Assembly (NCBI GenBank): GCA_017649945.1
Contig: JAGCFU010000037.1
Span: 1-62,773 of the forward strand
Source: Bacteroidales bacterium
GTDB taxonomy: Bacteria; Bacteroidota; Bacteroidia; Bacteroidales; F082
Direction: 5' to 3'
DNA: 62,773 nucleotides
The translations under genes and the position numbers were made by a program. Within the stretch, counting starts at the first letter, position 1. Each line of letters starts with the position of its first letter. Below the pieces are notes generated by a model that was not told the DNA's origin, made no database searches, and saw only the letters and a program-made list of their open reading frames with translations. This document shows, piece by piece, positions 51,892 to 61,790 of this stretch.

Positions 51892-53319
51892 TTACTTCAC
51901 CATGTCTCTGAAGTAACGCATCAGCAGCCTCACATGTATGCCGACGCCGCCTGCTGTCTTGTAACTGTCGGCAGCTTCGAGGAACGCTGTTCCCGCGATG
52001 TCGAAATGCACCCACGGATAGTCGGTGAAATGCTCGAGGAACTTGCCTGCGGTGCTTGCGCCGCCGTATGCTCCACCGATATTCTTGATGTCTGCGAGGT
52101 CTGACTTAATCATTTCGCCATATTCCTCATACAGTGGAAACTTCACGAGACGTTCATAGACGCGTTCTCCTACTGCCTCAAGCTGTTTGTAGATGTCTTC
52201 TGCGTTGTGTTCCATCGCCACTGTCGCCACTGGTCCGATGGCTCTTGACGCTGCACCTGTGAGTGTCGCAAAATCGAACACCATCATAGGATCGTATTTC
52301 TTTGCGTATGCGAGTGCGTCGGCGAGAATCAGACGGCCTTCGGCGTCAGTGTTAAGTACTTCCACTGTGGTTCCGTCGTACATGGTGATGATGTCGCCGC
52401 ATACCCGTGCGTTGCCGTCGATGCGGTTGTCGGTGGCCGGGATGAGAGCTATCACGTGAATCGGGAGCTTAGCCTTAGCCACGGCGTACACGGTGCATGC
52501 CACCGTCGCAGCACCTGACATGTCGTCTTTCATGTCGTTCATGAAGTTGGATGTCTTGAGGTTGTAGCCTCCTGTGTCGAATACGATGCCTTTGCCTACG
52601 AGCACTATGGGTTTCTCGTTGACAGCGTTCTTCGGCTTCCATTCCAATATGGTGAACGTAGGCTCGTCGATGCTTCCGGCGTTGACCGCAAGCAGGCCGC
52701 CCATCTTCAGCGCCTCAATCTTCTTTTTATTGAAAATTTCAGCGTTTCCGCCTACGGAGCGTACTTTTTCACTGACAAATTCCGCCAGTTTTGAGGCGTT
52801 GAGGTGGTTCACAGGCTCGTTCACTAGGTCGCGTGCCTTCAATGTGGCCTCGACGGTGATGTTGAGTTTCTCCACGCAGTCGTCGCATGCCGTGCCTTCA
52901 AGGAAATAGATGGTTTGCAAGGTGTTAGCCTTGGCGTCGGTCTTGTATTTCTTGAACTCGTAGTTGGCGAGCATCATACCTTCGGCCGTTCCCATCTTCA
53001 CACAACGTTTCTCGCCGATATTTTGAATTAAAACGTCTTTATACTTGTTGGCATTCAACCACTTACAGATAGATGCGCCTTTCTTGCGGCATCTCTCCAT
53101 AAACTTGCTCTCGGCTTCTGTGGTGTCGACGAAAAAGATATGGTAACACTCTGTGTATCTGTTGATTACGACGGTTTTATCCTTGTTGTCATCGTAACTT
53201 TTCTTTACGTAATCGGATTCTTTTTTGAGAAGCCCGATTTGTTCAATCTGGTCTGCCGATTCCAAGATGAAAACCTTGGCATTAATCTTGTCGTCTTTTC
53301 TAAATTTTAATTCTGTCAT
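51892..53319 (-). CDS. pepA: Leucyl aminopeptidase (M17)
   Basis: A 475-residue cytosolic exopeptidase using two metal ions. The catalytic domain carries VGKGIVFDTGGYNLK (Lys and Asp ligands) and the family signature NTDAEGRLILADAL. The N-terminal domain (about 1-160) is diverged, as usual. Its first codons overlap the end of waaA by 4 bases (ATGA), so the two are coupled although metabolically unrelated. Confidence 0.95.
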   Translation of the reverse strand: MTELKFRKDDKINAKVFILESADQIEQIGLLKKESDYVKKSYDDNKDKTVVINRYTECYHIFFVDTTEAESKFMERCRKKGASICKWLNANKYKDVLIQNIGEKRCVKMGTAEGMMLANYEFKKYKTDAKANTLQTIYFLEGTACDDCVEKLNITVEATLKARDLVNEPVNHLNASKLAEFVSEKVRSVGGNAEIFNKKKIEALKMGGLLAVNAGSIDEPTFTILEWKPKNAVNEKPIVLVGKGIVFDTGGYNLKTSNFMNDMKDDMSGAATVACTVYAVAKAKLPIHVIALIPATDNRIDGNARVCGDIITMYDGTTVEVLNTDAEGRLILADALAYAKKYDPMMVFDFATLTGAASRAIGPVATVAMEHNAEDIYKQLEAVGERVYERLVKFPLYEEYGEMIKSDLADIKNIGGAYGGASTAGKFLEHFTDYPWVHFDIAGTAFLEAADSYKTAGGVGIHVRLLMRYFRDMVK

Positions 53320-54545
53320 GATAAAAATCCCTCCAAAACGCGCATAGTCTTATCTGTTGCACCAATTTTCCTTGCCACGTAGTCATGGCAAATCTTCGAT
53401 GCTTTCTCGTAATAATTGTCGTCGTTGATTAAACGGTAAAACACGTTTTCCAATTCTTGTTGGTTGTTGATTACAAACGCACCTTTCAGTTTCACAAGGT
53501 CGACTGCCTCTTCAAACTCATGATATTTCGGTCCGAACACTACAGGCACGTCGAATACGATGGCTTCCTGTATGTTGTGGATTCCGTCGTAGAAACCTGC
53601 GCCTATGTATGCGAAACGGGCGTATCTGTAAATCTTTGACAAAATGCCTATTTTATTGATAACCAATGTTTTGCATTGATTGTTCGGATCGAAATCAGTA
53701 TATAACTGGTAATCTTTAAGATGCGATTCTATCTGTTTGACGTGTGAGTTGGAGATGTCGTGCGGCACCATGATGAAGCAGTAGTCGCTCGGCATGTTCT
53801 CAATGAAATTATAGAGAATCTTCTCGTCTGACGGCCAGCTGCTACCTGCGATGATACATTTTCTGTTACCGATAAACTGCTCAATGTCGGGGAAACGTTG
53901 GGCTTGGCGCGCTATCTCGTACACTCTGTCGAAACGGGTGTCGCCTGCTACAGTAAAGTTCTCGATGCCAATCTTTGACAGAAGCTTAGCGGTTTCGTTG
54001 TTCTGTGTGAAGAAAAACTTAACTTTACGGAAATGATTTCTGAACCATCTGCCCCAAGGTCTGAAGAAATACTGGTTCGGACGAAGCACCGTCGATACGT
54101 AGAACAGAGGTATGTGCTTGTCTTTCAACACTTTGATGTAGTTAAACCAAAACTCGTATTTGACAAAGATGACAGCTTTGAAATTGAATCTTTTTGTCAG
54201 ATGTCGGGCATTTTTCAGTGTGTCGAGAGGCATATATGCCACGATGTCGGCAAGTGGAAAGTCTTTCTTCACTTCATATCCTGAAGGTGAAAAGAAGGTG
54301 AGGAGCAGCTTATATTGCGGATAATCACGTTTCAACGCTTCAATGATAGGCAGGCCTTGTTCAAACTCGCCAAGTGACGACACGTGCATCCATATCCATT
54401 TGTCTTCAGGGTTGGCTGATTTCAGTTTGTACCATTGTCCTTTGCGGCCTTCGACCCATAATTTTGCTTTTTGGTTACCTAAAAATGCTGCAAATTGAAT
54501 CAGTACTCCATAGCAGAGAACTGTAAAAGTGTAAAATAATCTCAT
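53316..54545 (-). CDS. waaA: 3-deoxy-D-manno-octulosonic acid transferase
   Basis: A 409-residue GT30 enzyme that attaches Kdo from CMP-Kdo to lipid A at the inner face of the inner membrane. An N-terminal membrane anchor (about 1-20) is followed by WMHVSSLGEFEQGLPIIEAL with the catalytic Glu, then a second Rossmann domain with IIAGSSWPSDEKI, FAYIGAGFYDGIHNIQEAI and the donor-binding GPKYHEFEEA. Located 3 bases after an uncharacterised outer-membrane protein and overlapping pepA. kdsD and lptB of the same pathway lie 3-5 kb further on. Confidence 0.95.
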   Translation of the reverse strand: MRLFYTFTVLCYGVLIQFAAFLGNQKAKLWVEGRKGQWYKLKSANPEDKWIWMHVSSLGEFEQGLPIIEALKRDYPQYKLLLTFFSPSGYEVKKDFPLADIVAYMPLDTLKNARHLTKRFNFKAVIFVKYEFWFNYIKVLKDKHIPLFYVSTVLRPNQYFFRPWGRWFRNHFRKVKFFFTQNNETAKLLSKIGIENFTVAGDTRFDRVYEIARQAQRFPDIEQFIGNRKCIIAGSSWPSDEKILYNFIENMPSDYCFIMVPHDISNSHVKQIESHLKDYQLYTDFDPNNQCKTLVINKIGILSKIYRYARFAYIGAGFYDGIHNIQEAIVFDVPVVFGPKYHEFEEAVDLVKLKGAFVINNQQELENVFYRLINDDNYYEKASKICHDYVARKIGATDKTMRVLEGFLS

Positions 54546-54548
54546 AGT

Positions 54549-55316
54549 TTAGTTGTAATAAAATTCTGCCGGCTTACGTCTGTATGTCGGGATGTAAATA
54601 GCTGCTCTAACGCCGATGTATTGGTCGATGTACGACTTGGTGTCTTTTTCCATCAGGTGGAAATCCCATTCACGCATCGGCTGTGTATAGGCTTGGATGA
54701 ATTCAAGTGATATTGAGAAATTCAGGATTCTGGAGTTGCTCATGAAGAGGTATCCTATCTCACTTGACCATGCGAAGCCGCCGCGCATTCTGTCGTAACC
54801 GTAGAGATAGTCGCCGGCCATTGCCGGAGGTGGTGAGGCGTATGAGCCGAACTCGCATCTGACCCTGTTAAAAAGATATCCCAAGCCGCCTTGTACGAAG
54901 AAACCGCAGTTAGGGTTTGGCGACAAAACAGGGAAAATCTTTCCGACTTTTGCCTGAAAATGAGCGCCTCTCTCGAACAGAGCGTAGCTTCCGTAGATGC
55001 CGTCACCGGTGATGATTTCGCCGTTGCTGTCCAAAATGTCACCGAAAAGCTCTTGTCTTGAAATATTTACCTCGTTGCCGGATATGAAATTACCGTTAAC
55101 GCTGAACATCCAGTTGCTTTTAGTCTTGAAAACAACGCTGCCGCCTACGGAATGGTTGTTGCCAAACAACGTCTTGGTGTCCTGCCCCGGAACCTGAAAA
55201 GCATAAGTGGCCTGGAACATCCAGGTCGAAATATGTTCTTTCTTGATGTCATGTTGGGCATTGACAATAAATGGTAGTATTGTTAATAGTATGAAAATCA
55301 GACTCTTACGATTCAT
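54549..55316 (-). CDS. Uncharacterised outer-membrane beta-barrel protein
   Basis: A 255-residue protein with signal peptide (about 1-20, ending IVNAQ) and a series of amphipathic strands: WMFQATYAFQVPG, GGSVVFKTKSNWMFSVNGNF, HFQAKVGKIFPV, GFFVQGGLGYLF, ILNFSISLEFIQA, YIGVRAAIYIPTYR. This is the look of a small 8- to 12-strand barrel. I do not recognise a named family. It ends 3 bases before waaA and shares its transcript, so an involvement in LPS or envelope assembly is possible. It has its own TATATTTG promoter. Confidence 0.7.
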   Translation of the reverse strand: MNRKSLIFILLTILPFIVNAQHDIKKEHISTWMFQATYAFQVPGQDTKTLFGNNHSVGGSVVFKTKSNWMFSVNGNFISGNEVNISRQELFGDILDSNGEIITGDGIYGSYALFERGAHFQAKVGKIFPVLSPNPNCGFFVQGGLGYLFNRVRCEFGSYASPPPAMAGDYLYGYDRMRGGFAWSSEIGYLFMSNSRILNFSISLEFIQAYTQPMREWDFHLMEKDTKSYIDQYIGVRAAIYIPTYRRKPAEFYYN

Positions 55317-55338
55317 GTGGTAAAATATTAATCCCTTG

Positions 55339-55346
55339 CAAATATA
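55339..55346 (-). promoter_or_regulatory. Promoter box of the OMP-waaA-pepA operon
   Basis: TATATTTG on the minus strand, 22 bases before the ATG at 55316. Confidence 0.5.
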
Positions 55347-55410
55347 ATAAACGTTTTTTAATTTTATTTATTATTTTTAAAAAATGTTTTATCGTTTGGA
55401 AAATAATTAG

Positions 55411-55418
55411 TAATTTTG
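55411..55418 (+). promoter_or_regulatory. Promoter box of the lipoprotein-M16 pair
   Basis: TAATTTTG, 27 bases before the ATG at 55446. Confidence 0.5.
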
Positions 55419-55445
55419 CGGTTGTATAAATAAAAATTTAACTTT

Positions 55446-56207
55446 ATGAATAAGAAATTTAGACTATTCTCATTGGTTCTCAGCACATTGGTGTTGGTTG
55501 TTGTTTTAGGTTTTGCATCATGCAGTAAGTCGGACGATAAAAATGATAATCCTAATCCTCCGCAACCGCATGAGCCATGGTCTCCAGATCCTGAGAACGG
55601 AGAATTGCCTGAGTCAGTGTTGCCAGCTGAACTCGTGGATGTGGTCGGTGAATATTTTACTATTTATGGCGGTGATGACCCGGCACCGGTCGTCGGTCAG
55701 TTTGTGTCAAGCCCGCACGCTTTGATAGCCACTTCAGTTGATCCTACATATGTTTTCCCTGATTCAGTGGAGGTTTACAACGACCGTTATATCTGTTTCG
55801 AGAGAACAAGCAACGGACTCGTGAATTTCTACGGCAAACAGTGGGATAATGAATATAATGCTTTTTACGAGGAAGTATATAGAGATTTGAACAGTGTAGG
55901 TAGTGGCGATAATTTCACATGTTATTACCTTACAGAAGGTTACCCGAACGGTATGTATGCTCTTCAGTCGACGATTTTCAGCGGCATTTGGAACGATACT
56001 CTCGGCGGATTAAAGGATTTCCAGGTGGCTGTCATTCTGCTTGAAACCAGCGGTAACCCGAACCTCTATCCTGTCAACTCATACCGTATTCTCGGCGACT
56101 TTGACGGTCTTGCGGAGAATAACAACTGGATGGGTAAGGAAGCAACAACAGACAAAGATATGACAGCGCCTGAACATGACGCTTTCTGGATGTTTAGAAG
56201 AAAATAA
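55446..56207 (+). CDS. Uncharacterised lipoprotein
   Basis: A 253-residue lipoprotein: signal peptide with lipobox FASC (Cys26), then an acidic Asn/Pro-rich linker (KNDNPNPPQPHEPWSPDPEN) and a globular domain of about 190 residues with many aromatic residues. I recognise no family. Only one base separates it from the M16 protease gene, so the two are cotranscribed; whether they act together is unknown, since the protease lacks a signal peptide. Confidence 0.7.
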   Translation: MNKKFRLFSLVLSTLVLVVVLGFASCSKSDDKNDNPNPPQPHEPWSPDPENGELPESVLPAELVDVVGEYFTIYGGDDPAPVVGQFVSSPHALIATSVDPTYVFPDSVEVYNDRYICFERTSNGLVNFYGKQWDNEYNAFYEEVYRDLNSVGSGDNFTCYYLTEGYPNGMYALQSTIFSGIWNDTLGGLKDFQVAVILLETSGNPNLYPVNSYRILGDFDGLAENNNWMGKEATTDKDMTAPEHDAFWMFRRK

Positions 56208-56208
56208 A

Positions 56209-57453
56209 ATGTCAGAAGATAATCTGATTTCACAAGCAATCTTATCGAATGGAATAAAGGTAATTCACCGGCATCGCGCTGGTGAATTATCGCATTTGGC
56301 GTTGATGGTGAATGCCGGAATGCGCGACGAGAAGGAAAACGAGAACGGACTGGCGCATTTCATCGAACACCTTGTGTTTAAAGGCACTAAGCGCCGCAAG
56401 GCTTATCATATCCTGAGCTGCCTCGAGAACGTGGGCGGTGACCTTAACGCGTTTACCACAAAGGAAGAGACATGCATTCATGCATCTTTCTTGAAAGAAC
56501 ATATCGACAAGGCGATGGACCTCTTCGCCGACGTCATGTTTAACAGCACCTTCCCGGAAAACGAGATGGAGAAAGAGAAGGAGGTGATTCTCGACGAGAT
56601 AAACTCTTACCGTGACACGCCTGCCGACGAGATATTCGACGAGTTTGAAAACTTGATTTACCGTGACCATCAGTTGGGACGTAACATCCTGGGAACCATT
56701 GACTTGGTGAGTAAATACACAAGGAAAGACATAGTGAGATTCCGTAATCAGCATTATGCGCCTGAAAGGATGGTGCTTGCATGCATCGGAAACATCTCTT
56801 TTGAGTCTTTTTTGAAGCTCGCAAATAAATATTTCTCTGATTATCAAGGTGATGCGATACCGTTTGAAAGAGTCCCATTTGTGGGTAATATTCCGACAAC
56901 GCGCATTGAGGTGCGTAAAAACCACCTTACACACGTCATAATGGGAGGTCTGGCGTATCCTTACAACGACGAGCGTAAGCTGAAGCTGATACTTTTAAAC
57001 AATATCTTGGGCGGTCCAGGCATGAACACGCGACTGAACCTGAACATCCGCGAGAAATACGGCTTCGCGTATACCATCGAATCGCAATACAACGCGTATT
57101 CAGATACGGGAAACTACACCATTTATATGGGCGTGGACCCACATTCGCAGGAACGCTCTATTGAGTTGGTTTACAAGGAGTTAAACAAACTGATGACGCA
57201 GAAGCTCGGCACTTTGCAGCTTTCAAACGCAAAAAAACAGCTCATCGGGCAAGTGGCGTTGAGTAATGAGTCGGGAATGAACGAGCTGCTTAGCATGGTG
57301 CGTGCTGGATTCTTTGAGGAACATATCGAGACACTGCCTGAGACGATAGCTAAATTAGAAAAGATTACATCAGGCGACTTGCTCGAAATCGCCAACGACA
57401 TTTACGATAAAAACAAAGTTAATCTATTGATTTTCAATAGTAATGAGGATTAG
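56209..57453 (+). CDS. M16-family (pitrilysin-like) zinc protease
   Basis: A 414-residue protein with the inverted zinc motif [11 protein letters not shown] (HxxEH) near residue 50 and the downstream Glu in the [14 protein letters not shown] segment; the second half repeats the fold without the motif and holds [20 protein letters not shown]. It resembles processing-peptidase-like M16B proteins, which cut peptides of moderate size as homodimers. I chose ATG 56209, one base after the lipoprotein stop. There is no signal peptide. The stop overlaps the convergent lptB by 4 bases. Confidence 0.93.
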   Translation: MSEDNLISQAILSNGIKVIHRHRAGELSHLALMVNAGMRDEKENENGLAHFIEHLVFKGTKRRKAYHILSCLENVGGDLNAFTTKEETCIHASFLKEHIDKAMDLFADVMFNSTFPENEMEKEKEVILDEINSYRDTPADEIFDEFENLIYRDHQLGRNILGTIDLVSKYTRKDIVRFRNQHYAPERMVLACIGNISFESFLKLANKYFSDYQGDAIPFERVPFVGNIPTTRIEVRKNHLTHVIMGGLAYPYNDERKLKLILLNNILGGPGMNTRLNLNIREKYGFAYTIESQYNAYSDTGNYTIYMGVDPHSQERSIELVYKELNKLMTQKLGTLQLSNAKKQLIGQVALSNESGMNELLSMVRAGFFEEHIETLPETIAKLEKITSGDLLEIANDIYDKNKVNLLIFNSNED

Positions 57454-58187
57454 AACTCCTTCTTTCTAAGCTCGAAGTTAGAACCGAGATAATGGCTCCG
57501 CACGACAGGGTCGCTGGCGAGTTCTTCCGGTGTGCCTGCTTTCAACAGCTGTCCTTCAAACACCAGATAAGCTCTGTCGGTGATTGACAGCGTCTCGTTG
57601 GCGTTATGGTCGGTGATAAGAACTCCGATGTTTTTCGTCTTTAATTTAGCCACCACACGTTGGATATCTTCCACGGCGATAGGGTCGACGCCCGCGAAAG
57701 GCTCATCGAGGAGGATGAACTTCGGGTCGATGGCGAGTGCGCGCGCTATCTCGCAACGACGGCGTTCACCGCCCGACAGCTGGATACCCTTGCTCTTGCG
57801 GATATGCTGCAAACCGAACTCATCGAGCAACGACTCGAGTTTTTCCTTACGTTGCTCGTTGGTCATGCTGCGTTTGTACTGCATAACCGAATAGATGTTG
57901 TCTTCCACCGACATCTGACGGAACACGGAAGCTTCCTGGGCGAGGTAGCCGATGCCAATCTGAGCGCGTTTGTACATCGGGAATTTTGTAATCTCTTCAT
58001 TATCAAGGAAAACATGTCCCGAGAAAGGCTTGATAAGTCCCACAATCATGTAGAAAGTGGTGGTCTTGCCGGCGCCGTTAGGACCTAAAAGTCCAACAAT
58101 TTCACCTTGGTTAACCTCGATGCTGACACCTTTTACTACGGTGCGTTGCTTGTATTTCTTGACTAAAGTATCGGTTCTGAGTAACAT
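57450..58187 (-). CDS. lptB: LPS export ABC transporter ATP-binding protein
   Basis: A 245-residue ATPase. Walker [10 protein letters not shown], signature [15 protein letters not shown] and Walker [16 protein letters not shown] are intact, and the sequence has the LptB-type details ([27 protein letters not shown]). It powers extraction of LPS from the inner membrane with LptF/G. The start overlaps the kdsD stop by one base (TAATG), placing LPS export directly behind Kdo precursor synthesis. Confidence 0.95.
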   Translation of the reverse strand: MLLRTDTLVKKYKQRTVVKGVSIEVNQGEIVGLLGPNGAGKTTTFYMIVGLIKPFSGHVFLDNEEITKFPMYKRAQIGIGYLAQEASVFRQMSVEDNIYSVMQYKRSMTNEQRKEKLESLLDEFGLQHIRKSKGIQLSGGERRRCEIARALAIDPKFILLDEPFAGVDPIAVEDIQRVVAKLKTKNIGVLITDHNANETLSITDRAYLVFEGQLLKAGTPEELASDPVVRSHYLGSNFELRKKEF

Positions 58188-59143
58188 TATATAATTCCTT
58201 CCTTGATGATGTCGTGAATATGAATCATGCCGACGTATTTGCCGTCTTCCATAACCGGGAGTACTGATATTTCCTTGCTTTGCATGATGTTGAGTGCGTC
58301 GGCTACGTGTGCCGATTTCTCTATTGTTGTCGGGTTTTTCGTCATGATTTCGTTGACGCGGACGGTCTCGATGTTAGGGTGTTTCATCAGCATGCGGCGC
58401 AGGTCGCCGTCGGTGACGATGCCTACGAGTCTGTCGTTTTCGATGACAGCTGCGGCGCCAAGCATTTTCTCAGAAATCTCTATGATGGCTTGCGTCATTA
58501 TATCGTCAGGTTTGACCTGTGGCACGCCGTTTTTGATGCATACGTCGCCCACGGTGAGGTAGAGACGTTTGCCGAGAGCGCCGCCTGGATGGAACTTTGC
58601 AAAGTCCTCAGCTGTGAATCCGCGCATCTTAAGGAGTGCCACTGCCATGGCGTCGCCCATCACGAGCTGTGCCGTGGTGCTGCTGGTAGGAGCGAGGTTG
58701 TTAGGACAGGCCTCACGAGGCACGGTGGTGTCCAAGACGAAGTCAGCCTGGCTCGCAAGATATGACGATTTGTTGCCCACTATGGCAACGAGTTTGTTTT
58801 TCCTAATCTTAATAAGAGGTATCAACACCTTGATTTCCGGAGTCTCGCCGCTTTTCGACACTATTATCACCACGTCGTCGTCGCGGATGATGCCGAGGTC
58901 ACCGTGGATGGCGTCGGCGGCGTGCATGAAGACAGCCGTAGTGCCCGTGGAATTGAGAGTTGCGACGATTTTTTGCGCTATGTTTGCACTTTTTCCGATG
59001 CCGGAAACGATAACGTTGCCCTTCGAATTATATATTAATTCGACCACTTTTTCAAAATCATCGGTCAGGAGAGCCTTTAATCCAGTGATTGAATTAGCCT
59101 CAGTATCAATGACTTGCAGTGCAATTTCGCGTAAATTTTCCAT
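58187..59143 (-). CDS. kdsD: D-arabinose-5-phosphate isomerase
   Basis: A 318-residue enzyme: SIS sugar-isomerase domain (about 1-190; [45 protein letters not shown]) followed by two CBS domains (about 205-318). It makes arabinose 5-phosphate, the first step to Kdo. The long leader and TATCTTTG box at 59215-59222 give it a promoter that faces that of recQ. Confidence 0.95.
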   Translation of the reverse strand: MENLREIALQVIDTEANSITGLKALLTDDFEKVVELIYNSKGNVIVSGIGKSANIAQKIVATLNSTGTTAVFMHAADAIHGDLGIIRDDDVVIIVSKSGETPEIKVLIPLIKIRKNKLVAIVGNKSSYLASQADFVLDTTVPREACPNNLAPTSSTTAQLVMGDAMAVALLKMRGFTAEDFAKFHPGGALGKRLYLTVGDVCIKNGVPQVKPDDIMTQAIIEISEKMLGAAAVIENDRLVGIVTDGDLRRMLMKHPNIETVRVNEIMTKNPTTIEKSAHVADALNIMQSKEISVLPVMEDGKYVGMIHIHDIIKEGII

Positions 59144-59192
59144 CTTGAAAAAATTTTTAAAAATTTTCTTGCTTTATTAAAATTAAAAGTTA

Positions 59193-59200
59193 TAACTTTG
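59193..59200 (+). promoter_or_regulatory. Promoter box of recQ
   Basis: TAACTTTG with TTG at 59169-59171 (21-base spacing); the leader to the ATG at 59248 is about 47 bases. Confidence 0.5.
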
Positions 59201-59214
59201 TAGAAATAACGATG

Positions 59215-59222
59215 CAAAGATA
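59215..59222 (-). promoter_or_regulatory. Promoter box of kdsD-lptB
   Basis: TATCTTTG on the minus strand, 71 bases before the kdsD ATG. The recQ and kdsD transcripts would therefore overlap at their 5' ends. Confidence 0.45.
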
Positions 59223-59247
59223 ATGATTATTTTTTAATGCTGAAACT

Positions 59248-61452
59248 ATGGCAAAAATTGATGAAAAAAGTTTACATGATTTGCTGAAGAATGTCTTCGG
59301 ATTTGACCAGTTCAAGGGCAACCAGAAGGCCATCATTAAGAGCATTCTGTCGGGAAACAACACGTTTGTGCTGATGCCGACTGGTGGCGGTAAATCATTA
59401 TGCTACCAGCTGCCTGCCTTGATGAGCGAGGGCACGACGATTGTGGTTTCACCACTTATTGCCTTGATGAAGAATCAGGTGGATATGATTCGTAACTTCG
59501 GCGCTGACACAGGAATAGCCCATGTGATGAACTCGTCGTTGTCGAAAGCCGAGTTGCTGCAGGTGCGCGAAGACCTCGTGAACAAAAAGACTAAGCTGCT
59601 TTACGTGGCTCCGGAGTCATTGACGAAAGAGGAAACTCTCGAGTTTCTGCGTGGCCTGAACATCGCTTTCTTTGCCATCGATGAGGCACACTGTATCTCC
59701 GAATGGGGACATGACTTCCGTCCGGAATATCGCCGTCTGCGCCCTATCATCAACGCCATCAATCCGAAGCTACCAATCATAGCTCTGACAGCAACGGCGA
59801 CGGTGAAGGTTCAGCAGGACATCATGAAAAACCTCGAAATCCAAGATGCCAAGATATTCAAATCGTCGTTCGACAGACCAAACCTTTATTATGAAGTACG
59901 TCCGAAGACGAAAGATGTGGTAAAAGACATCATAAAATATATAAAATCGAACCCCGGAAAATCGGGAATCGTGTACACGTTGAGCCGTAAGAAAGTGGAG
60001 GAACTCGCTGAGACTCTGCAAGTTAACGGCATCAAGGCGTTGCCATACCATGCCGGTTTGGACAGCCAGACGCGTAAGGAAAACCAGGATAAGTTCCTGA
60101 TGGAGGAAGTCGACGTCATAGTGGCAACCATAGCATTCGGAATGGGCATCGACAAGCCTGATATCCGTTTTGTGATACATCATGACATCCCTAAGAGCCT
60201 TGAAGGCTACTATCAGGAGACAGGACGTGCCGGTCGTGACGGCGGAGAAGGCAACTGCATCGCTTTCTACGACTACGAAGACATCCATAAACTTGAGAAA
60301 TTCAACAAAGGCAAGAACGTAGCGGAACAGGAGATTGCACGCGAGCTGTTGAATGAGACAGTGACATACGCCGAGTCGCCGGTGTGCCGCCACAAGCTGC
60401 TGCTGCATTATTTCGGCGAGGAATACGACAAGGAAAACTGCGGCGCATGCGATAACTGCCTCAATCCGAAGGTTCGTTTCGACGGTCAGGAAGACATCAA
60501 ACTCGTCATCGAGGCGGTGCTTGCGACAAAACAGCTGTTCAAAACCAAACATATCTCTGAACTCCTTGCAGGCAAAGAGACTGGCGACATCAAGACAGCG
60601 AAACACGACACCAATGAATATTTCGGTGCCGGTGATGACCACGATGAGAAATATTGGACCTCGATAATACGTCAGGCTTTGGTTAACAAGCTGTTAGTCA
60701 AAGATATAGACAATTACGGAATCCTCAAAGTGCCGAAAGAAGGCAAGGATTTCGTCAAGAAACCATACCCTGTGATGGTGGCGATGGATCACGACTATGA
60801 CAAGACTGACGACGACGAATTTGATGAGGAAAGAGTGGCACTTTCAAAGGACTCAGGCACAGATAAGACATTGTTCTCGATGCTGAAAGACCTCCGAAAG
60901 ACCATCGCGAAGAAGAAAAATCTGCCGCCGTTCGTCATTTTCCAGGATCCGTCGTTGGAAGACATGGCAATTCAGTATCCTATCACGATGGAAGAGTTGA
61001 CACAGATTGCAGGTGTCGGCGCTGGAAAGGCACAGAAATTCGGTCAGCCGTTCATCGACCTAATCAAAGAATACGTTGAGGAGAACGAAATCACCCGTCC
61101 GAATGACATGGTGGTGAAGTCGGTAGTGAACAAATCGGCGTTGAAAATCAGTATTATACAGAATATCGACAAGGAAATTCCTCTTGAAGACATCGCTTAT
61201 TCAAAGAACCTCGAGTTCGATGAACTCTTGACAGAAATCGAGAGCATCGTGGCAAGTGGAACGCATCTCGACATCAGATATTACACCCGCGACAACATCG
61301 ACCAGTATCATCAGGAAGACATCATCCAATATTTCAGGGAAGCTGAATCAGACGACCTTGAGACGGCGATGCGGACTCTTGGCGAGAACGAATACGAGGA
61401 AGAGGAAGTGCGTTTGATGAGGATACAGTTCCTGTCGGAGGTCGGAAACTAA
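59248..61452 (+). CDS. recQ: ATP-dependent DNA helicase RecQ
   Basis: A 734-residue helicase. Walker A LMPTGGGKSLCYQLP, DEAH box AIDEAHCISEWGHDFRPEY, and the QETGRAGRDG motif VI form the core (about 20-340); the RQC zinc cysteines are in CRHKLLLHYFGEEY and ENCGACDNC; an HRDC domain is at about 540-620 (LKDLRKTIAKKKNLPPFVIF). About 110 further residues form a C-terminal extension (GTHLDIRYYTRDN region) typical of the Bacteroidota form. It unwinds DNA with 3'-5' polarity in recombinational repair. A DUF4296 gene overlaps its stop by one base. Confidence 0.95.
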   Translation: MAKIDEKSLHDLLKNVFGFDQFKGNQKAIIKSILSGNNTFVLMPTGGGKSLCYQLPALMSEGTTIVVSPLIALMKNQVDMIRNFGADTGIAHVMNSSLSKAELLQVREDLVNKKTKLLYVAPESLTKEETLEFLRGLNIAFFAIDEAHCISEWGHDFRPEYRRLRPIINAINPKLPIIALTATATVKVQQDIMKNLEIQDAKIFKSSFDRPNLYYEVRPKTKDVVKDIIKYIKSNPGKSGIVYTLSRKKVEELAETLQVNGIKALPYHAGLDSQTRKENQDKFLMEEVDVIVATIAFGMGIDKPDIRFVIHHDIPKSLEGYYQETGRAGRDGGEGNCIAFYDYEDIHKLEKFNKGKNVAEQEIARELLNETVTYAESPVCRHKLLLHYFGEEYDKENCGACDNCLNPKVRFDGQEDIKLVIEAVLATKQLFKTKHISELLAGKETGDIKTAKHDTNEYFGAGDDHDEKYWTSIIRQALVNKLLVKDIDNYGILKVPKEGKDFVKKPYPVMVAMDHDYDKTDDDEFDEERVALSKDSGTDKTLFSMLKDLRKTIAKKKNLPPFVIFQDPSLEDMAIQYPITMEELTQIAGVGAGKAQKFGQPFIDLIKEYVEENEITRPNDMVVKSVVNKSALKISIIQNIDKEIPLEDIAYSKNLEFDELLTEIESIVASGTHLDIRYYTRDNIDQYHQEDIIQYFREAESDDLETAMRTLGENEYEEEEVRLMRIQFLSEVGN

Positions 61453-61790
61453 TGAAAAAACTATTGCTTTTATTGTTCGTCATTTGCCTGTTTTTCAGTT
61501 GCGAAAGCGACAAGAAGAAACAGGTGCCGGCGGTGTTTCTGTCTGAGCCTCAGATGGTTGACATCATGACTGATGTTCAAATCATGGAAGCTACGATAAG
61601 CTACAAGAAAAACGTTAACCAGAAGACGGCGTATCTGAAAACTATAGGTTACGACACGCTTTTTGCGCATCACGGCATCACAGATTCTATCTTCACAGAG
61701 AATATGACTTATTACTATGAGGTTGAGCCTCAGGTATTTATAAGGATTTTAGATTCTGTAGAGATGCGTCTGACCAAGATGAAGAATTAG
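61452..61790 (+). CDS. DUF4296 lipoprotein
   Basis: A 112-residue lipoprotein (lipobox FFSC, about residue 17) with the DUF4296 pattern: LSEPQMVDIMTDVQIMEA, a Tyr/Lys stretch, then LFAHHGITDSIFTENMTYY and a final helix. Members are helical envelope proteins of unknown function found throughout Bacteroidota. Its TAATG overlap with recQ indicates a shared transcript. The stop codon overlaps the end of the convergent uvrC gene. Confidence 0.85.
   Translation: MKKLLLLLFVICLFFSCESDKKKQVPAVFLSEPQMVDIMTDVQIMEATISYKKNVNQKTAYLKTIGYDTLFAHHGITDSIFTENMTYYYEVEPQVFIRILDSVEMRLTKMKN

Noticed and set aside
56261-56289. Inverted repeat TAATTCACC/GGTGAATTA in the M16 gene
   Set aside because: Arms are only 9 bases, the encoded peptide matches the normal family sequence, and it is not related to the other palindromes; probably chance.
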